DNA of 64,000 nt from Pseudarthrobacter raffinosi (GTDB taxonomy: Bacteria; Actinomycetota; Actinomycetes; Actinomycetales; Micrococcaceae), in contig NZ_JAMXBH010000005.1 of the NCBI RefSeq assembly GCF_023913735.1, positions 169,108 through 233,107 on the forward strand, read 5' to 3'. The notes beneath the pieces were generated by a model, which did no database searches, was not told the origin of the DNA, and saw nothing but the letters and a program-made list of their open reading frames with translations. Shown piece after piece: positions 16,741 to 25,247 of this stretch. The stretch's first letter is position 1. Each line of letters opens with the position of its first letter. Position numbers and translations under genes: made by a program.

Positions 16741-18282
16741 ATGGACGCCAACTTCGTCAACATCGCCATCGTGGTGGTGTACCTCATCGCCATGCTGGCC
16801 TTCGGCTGGTGGGGCAAGTCCCGCACCAAGAACAACAGCGACTTCCTGGTTGCCGGCCGCCGCCTCGGCCCGCTGCTCTACACCGGCACCATGGCCGCCG
16901 TCGTCCTGGGCGGTGCCTCCACCGTCGGCGGCGTCGGCCTGGGCTACAAGTTCGGCATCTCCGGCATGTGGCTGGTGGTTGCCATCGGCGCGGGTGTGCT
17001 CCTCCTGAGCCTGCTTTTCGCCGGCACTATCCAGCGGCTGAAGATCTACACGGTCTCCCAGATGCTCAGCCTGCGCTACGGCCAGCGCGCCACCCAGACC
17101 TCCGGCATCGTGATGCTGGCCTACACCCTGATGCTCTGCGCCACCTCCACCGGCGCCTACGCCACCATCTTCGTCGTCCTGTTCGACTGGGAGCGGTGGC
17201 TCGCCATCGCAGTCGGCGGCGCCATTGTCCTGGTCTACTCCACCATCGGCGGCATGTGGTCCATCACCCTGGCCGACCAGGTGCAGTTCATCATCAAGAC
17301 CGTAGGCATCTTCGCCCTGATGCTGCCGTTCACGCTCAAAGCCGCCGGCGGCTTCGAGGGCATCCGCAGCCGCGTTGACGCCAGCTTCTTCCAGCTTGAT
17401 GGCATCGGGATGCAGACCATCATCACGTACTTCGTGGTCTACACCCTGGGCCTCCTGATCGGCCAGGACATCTGGCAGCGCGTCTTTACCGCCAAGACCC
17501 CCACCGTGGCCCGCTGGGGCGGCGCAACGGCCGGCGTCTACTGCATCCTGTACGGCGTCGCCGGTGCCCTGATCGGCCTGGCCGCCCGCGTGGCCCTGCC
17601 CGACATCGACGTCGCCAACCTCGGCAAGGACGTTGTCTACGCCGAAGTCGCCACCCAGATCCTGCCGATCGGCATCGGCGGCTTGGTCATGGCCGCCGCA
17701 GTCGCCGCCATGATGTCCACCGCCTCCGGCGCCCTCATCGCCGCCGCCACGGTGGCCCGCGCCGACGTGGTGCCGTTCGTCGCGAGCTGGTTCGGCAAGA
17801 CGATCAACACCGACGACACCGAAAACCCCGAGCACGACGTCAAGGCCAACCGTTACTGGGTCCTTGGCCTGGGCATCGTGGCCGTGCTGATCTCCATGGC
17901 GGCACAGGACGTCGTCGTGGCACTGACCATCGCCTACGACATCCTGGTGGGCGGCCTGCTGGTGGCCATCCTCGGCGGCCTGGTCTGGAAGCGCGGCACC
18001 GGCATCGCAGCCGCCTGGTCCATGGCCGTTGGCTCGGTCCTGACCCTGGCCCTGCTGATCATGTACGCCGTCGGAGTCATCCCCAGCGTTGACGGCGTCT
18101 ACGCCAACGAACCCATCTACTGGGGCCTCGGCGCCTCGCTGGTTTCGTACATCGTGATCTCGCTGCTCACGCCTCCCACGGACCCCGAGGTCCGCGAGGC
18201 CTGGGAGAAGCGGGTCGCAGGAGCGGTCACCGAAGAGCTGCCCATGGAGGCCCACCCGGTCGCCAGCCACCCGAGCCACTAA
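16741..18282 (+). CDS. Sodium:solute symporter (SSS/SLC5 family)
   Basis: 513 residues with about 13 membrane segments; family regions include the N-terminal helix followed by GWWGKSRTKNNSDFLVAGR and the helix-6 region GQDIWQRVF. It is expected to import a small organic solute with Na+ or H+. AAGGAG lies 7 bases before ATG 16741. The divergent PuuR-like regulator suggests an amine, guanidino or amino-acid substrate. The ThDP enzyme and ureohydrolase 9 kb away would fit the same pathway (inference). The protein ends in a hydrophilic, His-containing tail. Confidence 0.88.
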   Translation: MDANFVNIAIVVVYLIAMLAFGWWGKSRTKNNSDFLVAGRRLGPLLYTGTMAAVVLGGASTVGGVGLGYKFGISGMWLVVAIGAGVLLLSLLFAGTIQRLKIYTVSQMLSLRYGQRATQTSGIVMLAYTLMLCATSTGAYATIFVVLFDWERWLAIAVGGAIVLVYSTIGGMWSITLADQVQFIIKTVGIFALMLPFTLKAAGGFEGIRSRVDASFFQLDGIGMQTIITYFVVYTLGLLIGQDIWQRVFTAKTPTVARWGGATAGVYCILYGVAGALIGLAARVALPDIDVANLGKDVVYAEVATQILPIGIGGLVMAAAVAAMMSTASGALIAAATVARADVVPFVASWFGKTINTDDTENPEHDVKANRYWVLGLGIVAVLISMAAQDVVVALTIAYDILVGGLLVAILGGLVWKRGTGIAAAWSMAVGSVLTLALLIMYAVGVIPSVDGVYANEPIYWGLGASLVSYIVISLLTPPTDPEVREAWEKRVAGAVTEELPMEAHPVASHPSH

Positions 18283-18283
18283 T

Positions 18284-18330
18284 CTCGACAGGCTCGATCA
18301 CCGGAGATAACAGGCTCAGTCACCGGCGGC
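18284..18330. repeat. dispersed TCTCGACAGGCTCGA-type repeat
   Basis: TCTCGACAGGCTCGATCACC at 18284-18303, then a second degenerate copy, ACAGGCTCAGTCACCGG. It belongs to the repeat family seen at 141-182 and 52522-52567 and begins just past the symporter stop codon. Confidence 0.7.
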
Positions 18331-18339
18331 CACTGAGCC
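18313..18339 (+). terminator. hairpin after symporter gene
   Basis: 8-bp arms GGCTCAGT (18313-18320) and ACTGAGCC (18332-18339), 30 bases past the stop codon. Confidence 0.5.
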
Positions 18340-18360
18340 CGCAGCTTCACTGAGTTAAGT

Positions 18361-18412
18361 ACGACGGCGGCATTCCCCTTCGCTTCCCCGCGAACCGGAG
18401 TGCCGCCGTCGT
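18361..18412. terminator. bidirectional hairpin between convergent genes
   Basis: Arms ACGACGGCGGCATTCC (18361-18376) and GGAGTGCCGCCGTCGT (18397-18412) pair with one G-T wobble. The arm with its flank AAGT is shared with the hairpin at 52467-52521. Confidence 0.6.
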
Positions 18413-18417
18413 TCGTT

Positions 18418-18642
18418 CTATTCGGTTCCGCGGAACTCGTCCTCGTCGAGTGGAACCACGCGCTCCTCGGCGTCGACTGCCACCGGGGGCGTGGGAACCA
18501 CCACCTTGTCGGCGTCCAGGAATTCGTCCTCGGCGTCCCAGTCGTCCACGCTGATGGGGACGTCCTCGGCGTAGTCGTAAGCGGGATCCGATTCAACAGA
18601 TTCCAGGTGCGGCATGTCCGGGTGCTGTCCGGTGGTGCTCAT
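18418..18642 (-). CDS. small acidic protein of unknown function
   Basis: 74 residues, highly acidic (VESDPAYDYAEDVPISVDDW; DAEDEFLDADK), with no membrane segment or signal. The start at ATG 18640-18642 has GGAGGT 7 bases upstream, which makes it a credible gene despite its size. It is convergent with the symporter and divergent from the VIT1-like gene. I do not recognise a family. Confidence 0.6.
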   Translation of the reverse strand: MSTTGQHPDMPHLESVESDPAYDYAEDVPISVDDWDAEDEFLDADKVVVPTPPVAVDAEERVVPLDEDEFRGTE

Positions 18643-18910
18643 GATTCGACCTCCGTTTGTTCGCCTGACGTGCTTTGTTGATGGGCGCCGCCGGTGGGCG
18701 CGGGCGGACGCCACTCCTTCATCACAGCACCGGCGGTGGGCCCGGTCAAGAGCCGGCGCAACCCGTCCGGGCACACGCGGCAGACCGCCGAATTTTGAGG
18801 GAAACCTAAACTCCGCAGTGAGGGCAGCCAGCCGAAAATCCGCGGAATTCCGCGGTAGGCTGGGCGGTGCAATGGGGCCGAACCATGCCCATCCAGCACA
18901 GGAGCCTTGC

Positions 18911-20050
18911 GTGTCTCAGCACCCCAATCCCAGCCAAGCCCGGCCCGCGGAACCCAATCCATCCGCGCCGCAGCCCACACAGGCCGACATCCGCCGGTGG
19001 CGCCAGTACTTGGCGGACGAACGGGCAGAGGCCGCCGTCTACCGCGATCTCGCCCAGAACCGCGACGGCGAAGAGCGCGCCATCCTGCTGGCCCTCGCCG
19101 AAGCCGAAGGACGGCACGAGGCCCACTGGCTCACGCTTCTAGGCGACCACGCCCAAAAATCCCGGCCGGCGTCCCTCCGCAGCCAGTTCCTGGGCTTCCT
19201 GGCCCGCCACTTCGGCTCCGTTTTCGTTCTGGCCCTCGCCCAGCGCGCTGAAGGCCGCTCCCCCTACGCCTTGGATCCCAACGCCACGGATGCCATGGCA
19301 GCGGATGAACAGATCCATGAGGAAGTGGTCCGAGGCCTGGCAACCCGTGGCCGCAACCGGCTCGCCGGGACGTTCCGTGCCGCCGTTTTTGGCGCCAATG
19401 ATGGCTTGGTCAGTAACCTCTCACTCGTTGTGGGCATGGCCGCTTCGGGAGTGGCGAGCGGGGTGGTGCTGCTCAGCGGTGTGGCAGGGCTCCTCGCCGG
19501 TGCCATGTCCATGGCCGCGGGCGAGTTTGTCTCCGTGCGGTCCCAGCGCGAGCTCCTGGCGGCCACGCGTCCCACCCAGATCACCCTCGCGGCGGCCCCG
19601 AAACTGGACATCGAACACAACGAACTTATGCTCGTCTACCTGGCGCGCGGGATGTCCCACGAAGCGGCCGCACACCGCGTGGCCGAACGCATGGGGCTGC
19701 TGAGCTGCGACTGCGATCCCAGCCTGTCGCTCCAGCCCGAGGTGCCGGAGGCGGAGGACCAGCACGAGGCCGTGGGCACCGCGTGGGGGGCGGCGCTGTC
19801 CAGCTTCTGCTTTTTCGCGTCCGGCGCCGTGGTCCCTATCCTGCCGTTCCTGTTCGGCCTGACCGGGGTGGCCGCCCTGGTGGTGGCAGCGGTGCTGGTG
19901 GGGCTGGCGCTGTTGGCGACCGGCGGAATCGTGGGCCTGCTGTCCGGGACGTCGCCGCTGACGCGCGGGCTGCGCCAGCTGGGCATCGGCCTGGGCGCCG
20001 CCGCCGTAACCTATGTGCTGGGCCTGGCCTTCGGCACCGTGGTGGGTTAG
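18911..20050 (+). CDS. VIT1/CCC1-family transporter with N-terminal rubrerythrin-like domain
   Basis: 379 residues. The N-terminal cytoplasmic domain (about 25-165) is ferritin/rubrerythrin-like, with Glu/His pairs typical of a di-iron site (RAEAAVYRDLAQ; LAEAEGRHEAHW; DEQIHEEV). The C-terminal half is the VIT1/CCC1 membrane domain (FGANDGLVSNLSLVVGMA; AAGEFVSVRSQREL) with five predicted helices. Known fusions of this kind (MbfA) export iron and protect against peroxide. The GTG start at 18911 has AGGAG 6-7 bases upstream; longer ATG-started versions lack a site. Confidence 0.85.
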   Translation: MSQHPNPSQARPAEPNPSAPQPTQADIRRWRQYLADERAEAAVYRDLAQNRDGEERAILLALAEAEGRHEAHWLTLLGDHAQKSRPASLRSQFLGFLARHFGSVFVLALAQRAEGRSPYALDPNATDAMAADEQIHEEVVRGLATRGRNRLAGTFRAAVFGANDGLVSNLSLVVGMAASGVASGVVLLSGVAGLLAGAMSMAAGEFVSVRSQRELLAATRPTQITLAAAPKLDIEHNELMLVYLARGMSHEAAAHRVAERMGLLSCDCDPSLSLQPEVPEAEDQHEAVGTAWGAALSSFCFFASGAVVPILPFLFGLTGVAALVVAAVLVGLALLATGGIVGLLSGTSPLTRGLRQLGIGLGAAAVTYVLGLAFGTVVG

Positions 20051-20072
20051 CAACGGCCGGACGCCGGAATAG

Positions 20073-21206
20073 TCAGCCGCCCAGCACCGCGAGCGCCTCG
20101 TCCACACTGTCCACCAGGAAGATCCGGTCCTCCATGGCCCGTCCGGCAGCCAGCCGCCGGAGCATGGGCCACGCGGGATACTCGTGCTCCCAGTGCTGCC
20201 GTCCCACCAGCACCATCGGCGTCACGGCTTCGCGGGCGCTGTAGTAGTTCTCGCAGGCGTCCTGGAAAATTTCCTGCACGGTACCGGCCGCTCCCGGCAG
20301 GAAGATGATGCCGCCGTCGCACAGTTCCAGCAGGATCGCCTCCCGGATGGCGTTGGCGAAGTACTTGGCGATGTGGGTGGCAAAGTAGTTCGGCGGCTCA
20401 TGCCCGTAGAACCACGTGGGGATGCCCAGCGACGGCGCTCCGCCCGGATGGCGTTCGACGACGGCGGCCGCCTCGCGTGCCCACGCGGACACCGAGGGGC
20501 GGAAGCCGGGGACGGCTCCAAGGCCGGCGAGCGCCGCCGTGAACTCGGCGTGCGGAACGCGGCTCAGATACGCGCCGAGGTTTGCCGCTTCCATGGCACC
20601 CGGGCCGCCGCCGGTTGCCACGATCCGCCCGCTCTGCGCCAGGAGCCTGCCCAGCTCGGCTGCCTGAGCGAAGTCCGGGGTTCCCCGCAGGGCGGCATGC
20701 CCGCCCATCACGCCCACGGCGGTGCGGCCGGCGTAGGGGTCCGAGTGTGTGAACTCGTCCAGGGCGTCGCCGATGGCGTGGTCATGCAGCGCCGAGGCCA
20801 GTGTGGCGTCCAGCCGGTTGCGTTGCCCCGGGCGGATGCTCCACTGGTACACCAGGGCGTCAGGCAGCTCCTCATAGGGTGAGTTTTCCAGGCCGGCGTA
20901 CAGTTCCTGCGGTGTATAGAGCCGGGCCCGGTAGGGATCGAACGGCACACCCTGCAGCCTGGGGAAGATTAGTGCGCCGCGGCGACGAAGCCCGTCTTCA
21001 ACGCCCTGGTCGAAGGTGCAGCCCAGGAAAATGGCACCCTCCACGTCCAGGGTTTCCAGCGCCGCGTTCCGGCCGCGCAGGTCCAGGGACTGGGCGTGCC
21101 AGCCGTGCATGGCCACCGCGCCGGCGGCGACCAGCCGGTCGAAGGCGTCCAGGCTCTCAACCTCTAGGGTCCGCGGGCTGGGGACCAGGCCGCCGGAGGG
21201 GTTCAT
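20073..21206 (-). CDS. LOG-family (nucleotide 5'-monophosphate phosphoribohydrolase-like) protein
   Basis: 377 residues, with the LOG core in the C-terminal two thirds: TGGGPGAMEAANLGAYLS and the second motif PGAAGTVQEIF, a variant of PGGxGTxxE with Ala for the second Gly. Family members remove ribose 5-phosphate from nucleotide monophosphates (cytokinin activation type). The first 140 residues are an extra N-terminal region. It stands alone; a pentamer microsatellite lies 30 bases upstream of its start. Confidence 0.75.
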   Translation of the reverse strand: MNPSGGLVPSPRTLEVESLDAFDRLVAAGAVAMHGWHAQSLDLRGRNAALETLDVEGAIFLGCTFDQGVEDGLRRRGALIFPRLQGVPFDPYRARLYTPQELYAGLENSPYEELPDALVYQWSIRPGQRNRLDATLASALHDHAIGDALDEFTHSDPYAGRTAVGVMGGHAALRGTPDFAQAAELGRLLAQSGRIVATGGGPGAMEAANLGAYLSRVPHAEFTAALAGLGAVPGFRPSVSAWAREAAAVVERHPGGAPSLGIPTWFYGHEPPNYFATHIAKYFANAIREAILLELCDGGIIFLPGAAGTVQEIFQDACENYYSAREAVTPMVLVGRQHWEHEYPAWPMLRRLAAGRAMEDRIFLVDSVDEALAVLGG

Positions 21207-21235
21207 AGTGCCAGCCTAGACTTCGGCCGAGGCTC

Positions 21236-21295
21236 CGGCACGGCACTGCACGGCACTGCACGGCACGGCACGGCACGGCACGGCACGGCACGGCA
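21236..21295. repeat. CGGCA pentamer microsatellite (12 units)
   Basis: Twelve 5-bp units, ten CGGCA and two CTGCA, in the probable promoter/leader of the LOG gene. Copy number could change by slippage. Confidence 0.9.
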
Positions 21296-21298
21296 CGA

Positions 21299-21331
21299 GG
21301 GCACCCCCGCCGGAAAACCGGAGGGGTGCCC
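21299..21331 (-). terminator. hairpin after SDR gene
   Basis: GGGCACCCC (21299-21307) pairs with GGGGTGCCC (21323-21331), and the inner GCCGG/CCGG pairs around AAAA. It lies about 20 bases past the SDR stop codon. Confidence 0.65.
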
Positions 21332-21352
21332 GTGCCTGGGTCTGGTTCCCGG

Positions 21353-22126
21353 TCAGGAAACCTGGAGGCCGCCGTTGATGTCGTAGGTGGCGGCGGTGAT
21401 GTAGCCCGAGTCCTGGCCCAACAGGAAGGCGATCAAGGCTGCCACTTCCTCGCGGGTGCCCACGCGGCCCATCATGATGCCCTCGGACAGCTGCGCTTTG
21501 CGCTCATCGGTGAGGGTTCCACCCATGATGTCGGTGTCGATCGGGCCGGGGGCAATCGCATTGACCGTGATGCCGAACTCGCCGACTTCGCGGGCCAGGG
21601 CGCGGGTAAACCCGAGGATCCCGGCTTTGGTAGCGCTGTAGGCCACCTTCGAGAACGTTCCGCCGCCGCGCTGGGCGGAGATGGACGAGATGCTCACGAT
21701 CCGCCCGAGCTTGCGCTCGATCATGCCCTTGAGGACCCGCTGGGAAACGATGAACGTACCGCGCATGTTGATGGCGAAGACGTTGTCCCACTCCGCCACG
21801 GTGGTTTCCATGAACGTCGTCGGGGAGCTGATCCCGGCGAGGTTGGCGAGCGCAACAATCGGGGGAAGAGCGTCTTCGATCTCGGTGATGGCCCGGTCAA
21901 CGGACGCCTCGTCGGACACGTCGGCTCCAATGCCAATGGCCTTGACCGCACGGTTGGAGCCGATCTCCGCGGCGGCGGCCTTGGCGTCCTCCGCATTGAT
22001 GTCGAGGATGGCGATTGACCATCCCTCGCTGGCCATCCGGTCAGCGGCGGCGCGGCCAATGCCGCGGGCCGACGCGGCGCCGGTCAGGACAACTGTGCGT
22101 TCGGAGGGGAAGTTGCTGGTGGTCAT
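21353..22126 (-). CDS. SDR-family oxidoreductase
   Basis: 257 residues, classical short-chain dehydrogenase: cofactor loop LTGAASARGIGRA, NLAG motif, catalytic Ser in ISSISAQRGGG, YSATK (YxxxK) and PGPIDTD. An acidic residue after the second strand (LDINAED) suggests NAD(H) preference. It lies 26 bases downstream of an MFS transporter gene and is probably co-transcribed with it, so it likely oxidises the sugar acid or polyol that this transporter imports (inference). Confidence 0.88.
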   Translation of the reverse strand: MTTSNFPSERTVVLTGAASARGIGRAAADRMASEGWSIAILDINAEDAKAAAAEIGSNRAVKAIGIGADVSDEASVDRAITEIEDALPPIVALANLAGISSPTTFMETTVAEWDNVFAINMRGTFIVSQRVLKGMIERKLGRIVSISSISAQRGGGTFSKVAYSATKAGILGFTRALAREVGEFGITVNAIAPGPIDTDIMGGTLTDERKAQLSEGIMMGRVGTREEVAALIAFLLGQDSGYITAATYDINGGLQVS

Positions 22127-22152
22127 GAGGTTTTCCTTCAGTGATTTCGAGA

Positions 22153-23538
22153 TCAGGAGATTTTGGCGGCGTGCGTGGAATCAGGGGTCACAGCGGCAGT
22201 CGCGGCAACTGCGGGATCCAGCGCGGCATCGCCTTCGGGGCGCTTGCGTGCGTAAAGGTAGGTGGCAACCGCCGTGACGCAGAGGCAGAAGGACAGGAAC
22301 AGCAGGCCGCTCTGGTTGTTGCCCGTGGCGTCGTTCAGCAGGCCGACAGCGTAGGGGGCCACAAAACCGCCGAGGTTACCCAGTGAGTTGATCAGGGCGA
22401 GGCCGGAAGCAGCAGCTGCCCCGGTGAGCGCCGCGGACGGCATGGACAGGAACGGCGCGATGGCCCCGTAGATACCCATGGCCGCGGCGGTCAGGGCAAT
22501 GAGGGCCAGTATGGGGTTGACCGGGAGCATGTAGCCTGCAGCAAGGAGGCCCATGCCGGCAAGGACCATGCTGACCGCACTGTGCCAGGCCCGCTTTCCG
22601 GTCTTGTCCGCACGCTTGCTCCAGAAGTACACAAAGACTGCGGCCACGGAGTAGGGAATGAGAACGATGAACCCGACCTGGGCGGTGGAGAACTTGCCCA
22701 AGGCGGCGACGATGGTGGGCATCCAGAGACCCAGTCCGTAGATGCCGCAGACCAGGCCGAAGTACAGGGCCGAGTAGGTCAGGGTGCGCTTGTCCTTGAG
22801 GCCGGATAGGAAGTTGTGGCTGCCGGAACTGGACTTGACGGCCAACTCTTTGTCCATGGTGGTGGCAAGCCATTCGCGCTCGTCCGGGTTGAGCCACTTG
22901 GCATCCCGCGGGCGGTCGGTCATGAGGATGGGGGTGAGCAGGCCAAGGATGATGGCCGGGATACCTTCGATGATGTACAGCCACTGCCAGCCCTGCAGGC
23001 CCATGACGCCGTCCATCTGGAGCAGCAGTCCGGAGACCGGGGCGCCGAGGGCGTTGGAGATGGGCTGGGCGAGGATGAAGATGCCCAGTACCGTGACGCG
23101 CTGAGCGGCGGGGAACCACAGCGTCAGGTAGAAGAGGATGGCCGGGAAGAATCCAGCCTCTGCCGCCCCCAACAGGAAACGGATGATGTAGTAGGTGGTT
23201 TCACCGTTCACCAGGCACATGGCCGTGGCGAAGATGCCCCACGTAATCAGGATCCGAGCCAGCCACTTGCGTGCGCCGAACCGGTACATGCCTGCGTTGC
23301 TGGGCACCTCGAGGAGCGCATAGCCGAGGAAGAAGATGCCGGCGCCGAGCCCGTAAGCTGCGGCATTCAGGCCTATGTCCTCGCTCATGGTGAGCTTGGC
23401 GAAGCCCACGTTGTTGCGGTCAAGGTAGGCAACGAAATAGAGCAGGACGATCAGTGGCATAACCCGGCGGCGGACCTTGCGGAGCGTACGCTCGCCAAGC
23501 TCGCCGAGCCCTGCGGATTTTAAGGAGAGTGAAGTCAT
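22153..23538 (-). CDS. MFS transporter, anion:cation symporter (ACS) type
   Basis: 461 residues, 12 helices with a cytosolic loop in the middle. The N-terminal segment LLYFVAYLDRNNVGFAKLTM is characteristic of the ACS family (phthalate, hexuronate, galactonate, 4-hydroxyphenylacetate permeases). The start at ATG 23536-23538 has AAGG about 7 bases upstream. Its upstream region carries a perfect 21-bp palindrome and then the FadR-type regulator gene transcribed the same way. Expected to import an organic or sugar acid with protons. Confidence 0.88.
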   Translation of the reverse strand: MTSLSLKSAGLGELGERTLRKVRRRVMPLIVLLYFVAYLDRNNVGFAKLTMSEDIGLNAAAYGLGAGIFFLGYALLEVPSNAGMYRFGARKWLARILITWGIFATAMCLVNGETTYYIIRFLLGAAEAGFFPAILFYLTLWFPAAQRVTVLGIFILAQPISNALGAPVSGLLLQMDGVMGLQGWQWLYIIEGIPAIILGLLTPILMTDRPRDAKWLNPDEREWLATTMDKELAVKSSSGSHNFLSGLKDKRTLTYSALYFGLVCGIYGLGLWMPTIVAALGKFSTAQVGFIVLIPYSVAAVFVYFWSKRADKTGKRAWHSAVSMVLAGMGLLAAGYMLPVNPILALIALTAAAMGIYGAIAPFLSMPSAALTGAAAASGLALINSLGNLGGFVAPYAVGLLNDATGNNQSGLLFLSFCLCVTAVATYLYARKRPEGDAALDPAVAATAAVTPDSTHAAKIS

Positions 23539-23645
23539 CTTCGACCTTCTGTCTAACGGAGTCCGGCACCTGCGGTGGTGGCGGGAATCCGTGCGGATAT
23601 CTTGGGAGGCCCAATCCAAATGGAACCGGGATCAATGCGATTTGA

Positions 23646-23666
23646 GTCAGATGTCAGACATCTGAC
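23646..23666. promoter_or_regulatory. perfect 21-bp palindrome, FadR-type operator
   Basis: Arms GTCAGATGTC and GACATCTGAC around a single A. The core TGTCAGACA matches the TGTNNNACA pattern typical of FadR-subfamily GntR proteins. It lies between the regulator gene and the MFS/SDR operon. Confidence 0.8.
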
Positions 23667-23737
23667 CGAACAACTGAGAAAAAGCATAGATTAGTGATGC
23701 GGATTACGTCAAGACCGGCTTGGTGCGGGCTGCAACG

Positions 23738-24445
23738 TCAGGATGCTGCGTGGTGCACGTAGCGTTCGTAGTCCCGGTATGTCTGGTCCATATGCTCGTC
23801 CATGGTGCGGCGGGCCAGCTCGGCCTCGCCGCTGAGGATGCTTTCCATGACCTTTTGGTGGTACTCAATGGCGTGCAGTTGGATCTCTTCGACGGCGGAC
23901 GTTTCACGCCGTTTTACGTATAGGAGCTGACCCAGCTGCGCGAACAGCGCCCGGACAAATGGATTGCCGGAAGCCTTCAACACGGCGTCGTGGAAGGCGA
24001 TGTCTGCCGCCACGAAGGCATCGAGGTCGCCGGAATCATGGAAGCGCTTCATGTCCGCAATGCACTCGCGCATCTGCTGCGCATGCTCGGGTGTATGGCG
24101 TTTGGCCGCGAGCGCAGCGGCGCCGGTTTCCACCATGCGCCGCATCTCGATCAACCCCACTGCGACCTGCTCCGCCCCATTGTCGTGCGAAGCGGCCTTG
24201 AAGATCGCATCCAGACCGGTCCAGTTGTCGGTCGGGTTGACGAAGGTCCCGCGGCCGGCTTTAACGTAGAGGATGTTCTGTGCCCGCAGGGCCTTGAGTG
24301 CCTCGCGCACCGTGAGGCGGCTGACGTCGTAGGCTTTGGCGATGTCGGCTTCGGGCGGTAAGGCTACGTGGGGCTGCAGTTTGCCGTCCAGGATATCTTC
24401 GAGCAGGCCGTCGACAAGGTCGTCAACAAGTGTCCTGCGGCCCAT
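23738..24445 (-). CDS. GntR-family regulator, FadR subfamily
   Basis: 235 residues: winged helix (LPPEADIAKAYDVSRLTVRE) followed by an FCD helical ligand domain (DIAFHDAVLKASGN; LDEHMDQT-type C-terminal His). I chose ATG 24443-24445, with AAGGTGGGA upstream; an in-frame GTG four codons earlier leaves no room for a ribosome site. It probably represses the MFS/SDR operon through the 21-bp palindrome and may be co-transcribed into it. Confidence 0.85.
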   Translation of the reverse strand: MGRRTLVDDLVDGLLEDILDGKLQPHVALPPEADIAKAYDVSRLTVREALKALRAQNILYVKAGRGTFVNPTDNWTGLDAIFKAASHDNGAEQVAVGLIEMRRMVETGAAALAAKRHTPEHAQQMRECIADMKRFHDSGDLDAFVAADIAFHDAVLKASGNPFVRALFAQLGQLLYVKRRETSAVEEIQLHAIEYHQKVMESILSGEAELARRTMDEHMDQTYRDYERYVHHAAS

Positions 24446-24544
24446 CGCGCTTCCCACCTTTAGTCTTACCCCGTACTCCGGGTGCCATCCACATTACAGA
24501 AGCCGCCGTACGGACCGGGACCCCCGCCATCCTCACCGCCCGTT

Positions 24545-24582
24545 GAAGCGGCGTCTCAGGAAAGAAGCGGCGTCTCAGGAAA
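24545..24582. repeat. 19-bp tandem duplication at the end of the SRPBCC gene
   Basis: Two identical copies of GAAGCGGCGTCTCAGGAAA (24545-24563, 24564-24582). The second copy contains the stop codon of the SRPBCC gene, so the first is a duplicated gene end. Confidence 0.9.
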
Positions 24583-25063
24583 TGCCTGTGTTGCCGGCCT
24601 CGCGCCGACCGGAGGCCGCAACGTAGGCCTCAAGATTGGCCAAGGTCTTTTCGATGCTGGCGGGGTGGCGGCGCAAGTAACCTGCCAGCCGAAGGAAAAA
24701 CTTCCCACGGACCGCCCTAGCGTCCCATTGTTCGGTCACGCGCGTGCCGGCAGTACCGTCGGCGCCGGTGGCCGGTTCCAGGATGTAGCGCCAGATGTGG
24801 CCATAGAAATGGCGCCAGGCAATGCGCCGGCCTTCCTCGAATTCGGAGACCGTGTTCAGGATCTTGTAGTCCACGGCCATGTTCATTTCCATGCCAAAGC
24901 GGGCTCCGAGGCTCAGCCGTTCCGGGCCGCGCGGCTGGGCGCCCTTCACGGTGCCGGAACCGTCGATCGCACTGTGCAGCGCCGGAGTGGCCAGGACTTC
25001 AAAGATCACTTCGGGCGGGGCAGCGATGAAGCGTTCGCGGGACACGAGGTATCGGTTGTTCAT
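24575..25063 (-). CDS. SRPBCC-family (START-like) protein
   Basis: 162 residues with the START/Bet v1-like pattern: an N-terminal strand with a PPEVIFEVLATPALH segment, a central beta sheet (RRIAWRHFYGHIWRYILEP; GTRVTEQWD) and a long C-terminal helix. These proteins bind hydrophobic ligands; no activity can be assigned. GGGGGG directly precedes the ATG. It is a single gene, oriented away from the IolR-like regulator. Confidence 0.75.
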   Translation of the reverse strand: MNNRYLVSRERFIAAPPEVIFEVLATPALHSAIDGSGTVKGAQPRGPERLSLGARFGMEMNMAVDYKILNTVSEFEEGRRIAWRHFYGHIWRYILEPATGADGTAGTRVTEQWDARAVRGKFFLRLAGYLRRHPASIEKTLANLEAYVAASGRREAGNTGIS

Positions 25064-25117
25064 CCCCCCAGCCTAGGACCACGGGCACGAATGGCGGTGC
25101 GCCCGCCAGTGGCAGCC

Positions 25118-25188
25118 TTGACCGCTAAAGTTCGGCTGATATTATCAACAAAGGCAGTATGTCCTATCAAGCGAACATAGTAGGACAT
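25118..25188 (+). promoter_or_regulatory. promoter and operator of the IolR-like regulator
   Basis: -35 TTGACC (25118-25123), 17-bp spacer, -10 ATTATC (25141-25146). Downstream is an inverted repeat, ATGTCCTA (25159-25166) and TAGGACAT (25181-25188). TATGTCCT recurs at other inositol promoters in this window, so autoregulation is likely. Confidence 0.7.
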
Positions 25189-25247
25189 GGATTCCCTCCC
25201 GGGCCTCGGGCGGGTACCAGCTTCCGGCACGGAACGAGGAATATCTA

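Noticed and set aside
16453..18279. 608-codon open frame antisense to the symporter
   Set aside because: Composition is Gly/Asp/His/Gln-rich with no recognisable fold, and the opposite strand encodes a complete SSS transporter.
21236..21295. CGGCA array considered as a CRISPR or replication iteron array
   Set aside because: Units are 5 bp without spacers and no cas or rep gene is near; it is a simple microsatellite.
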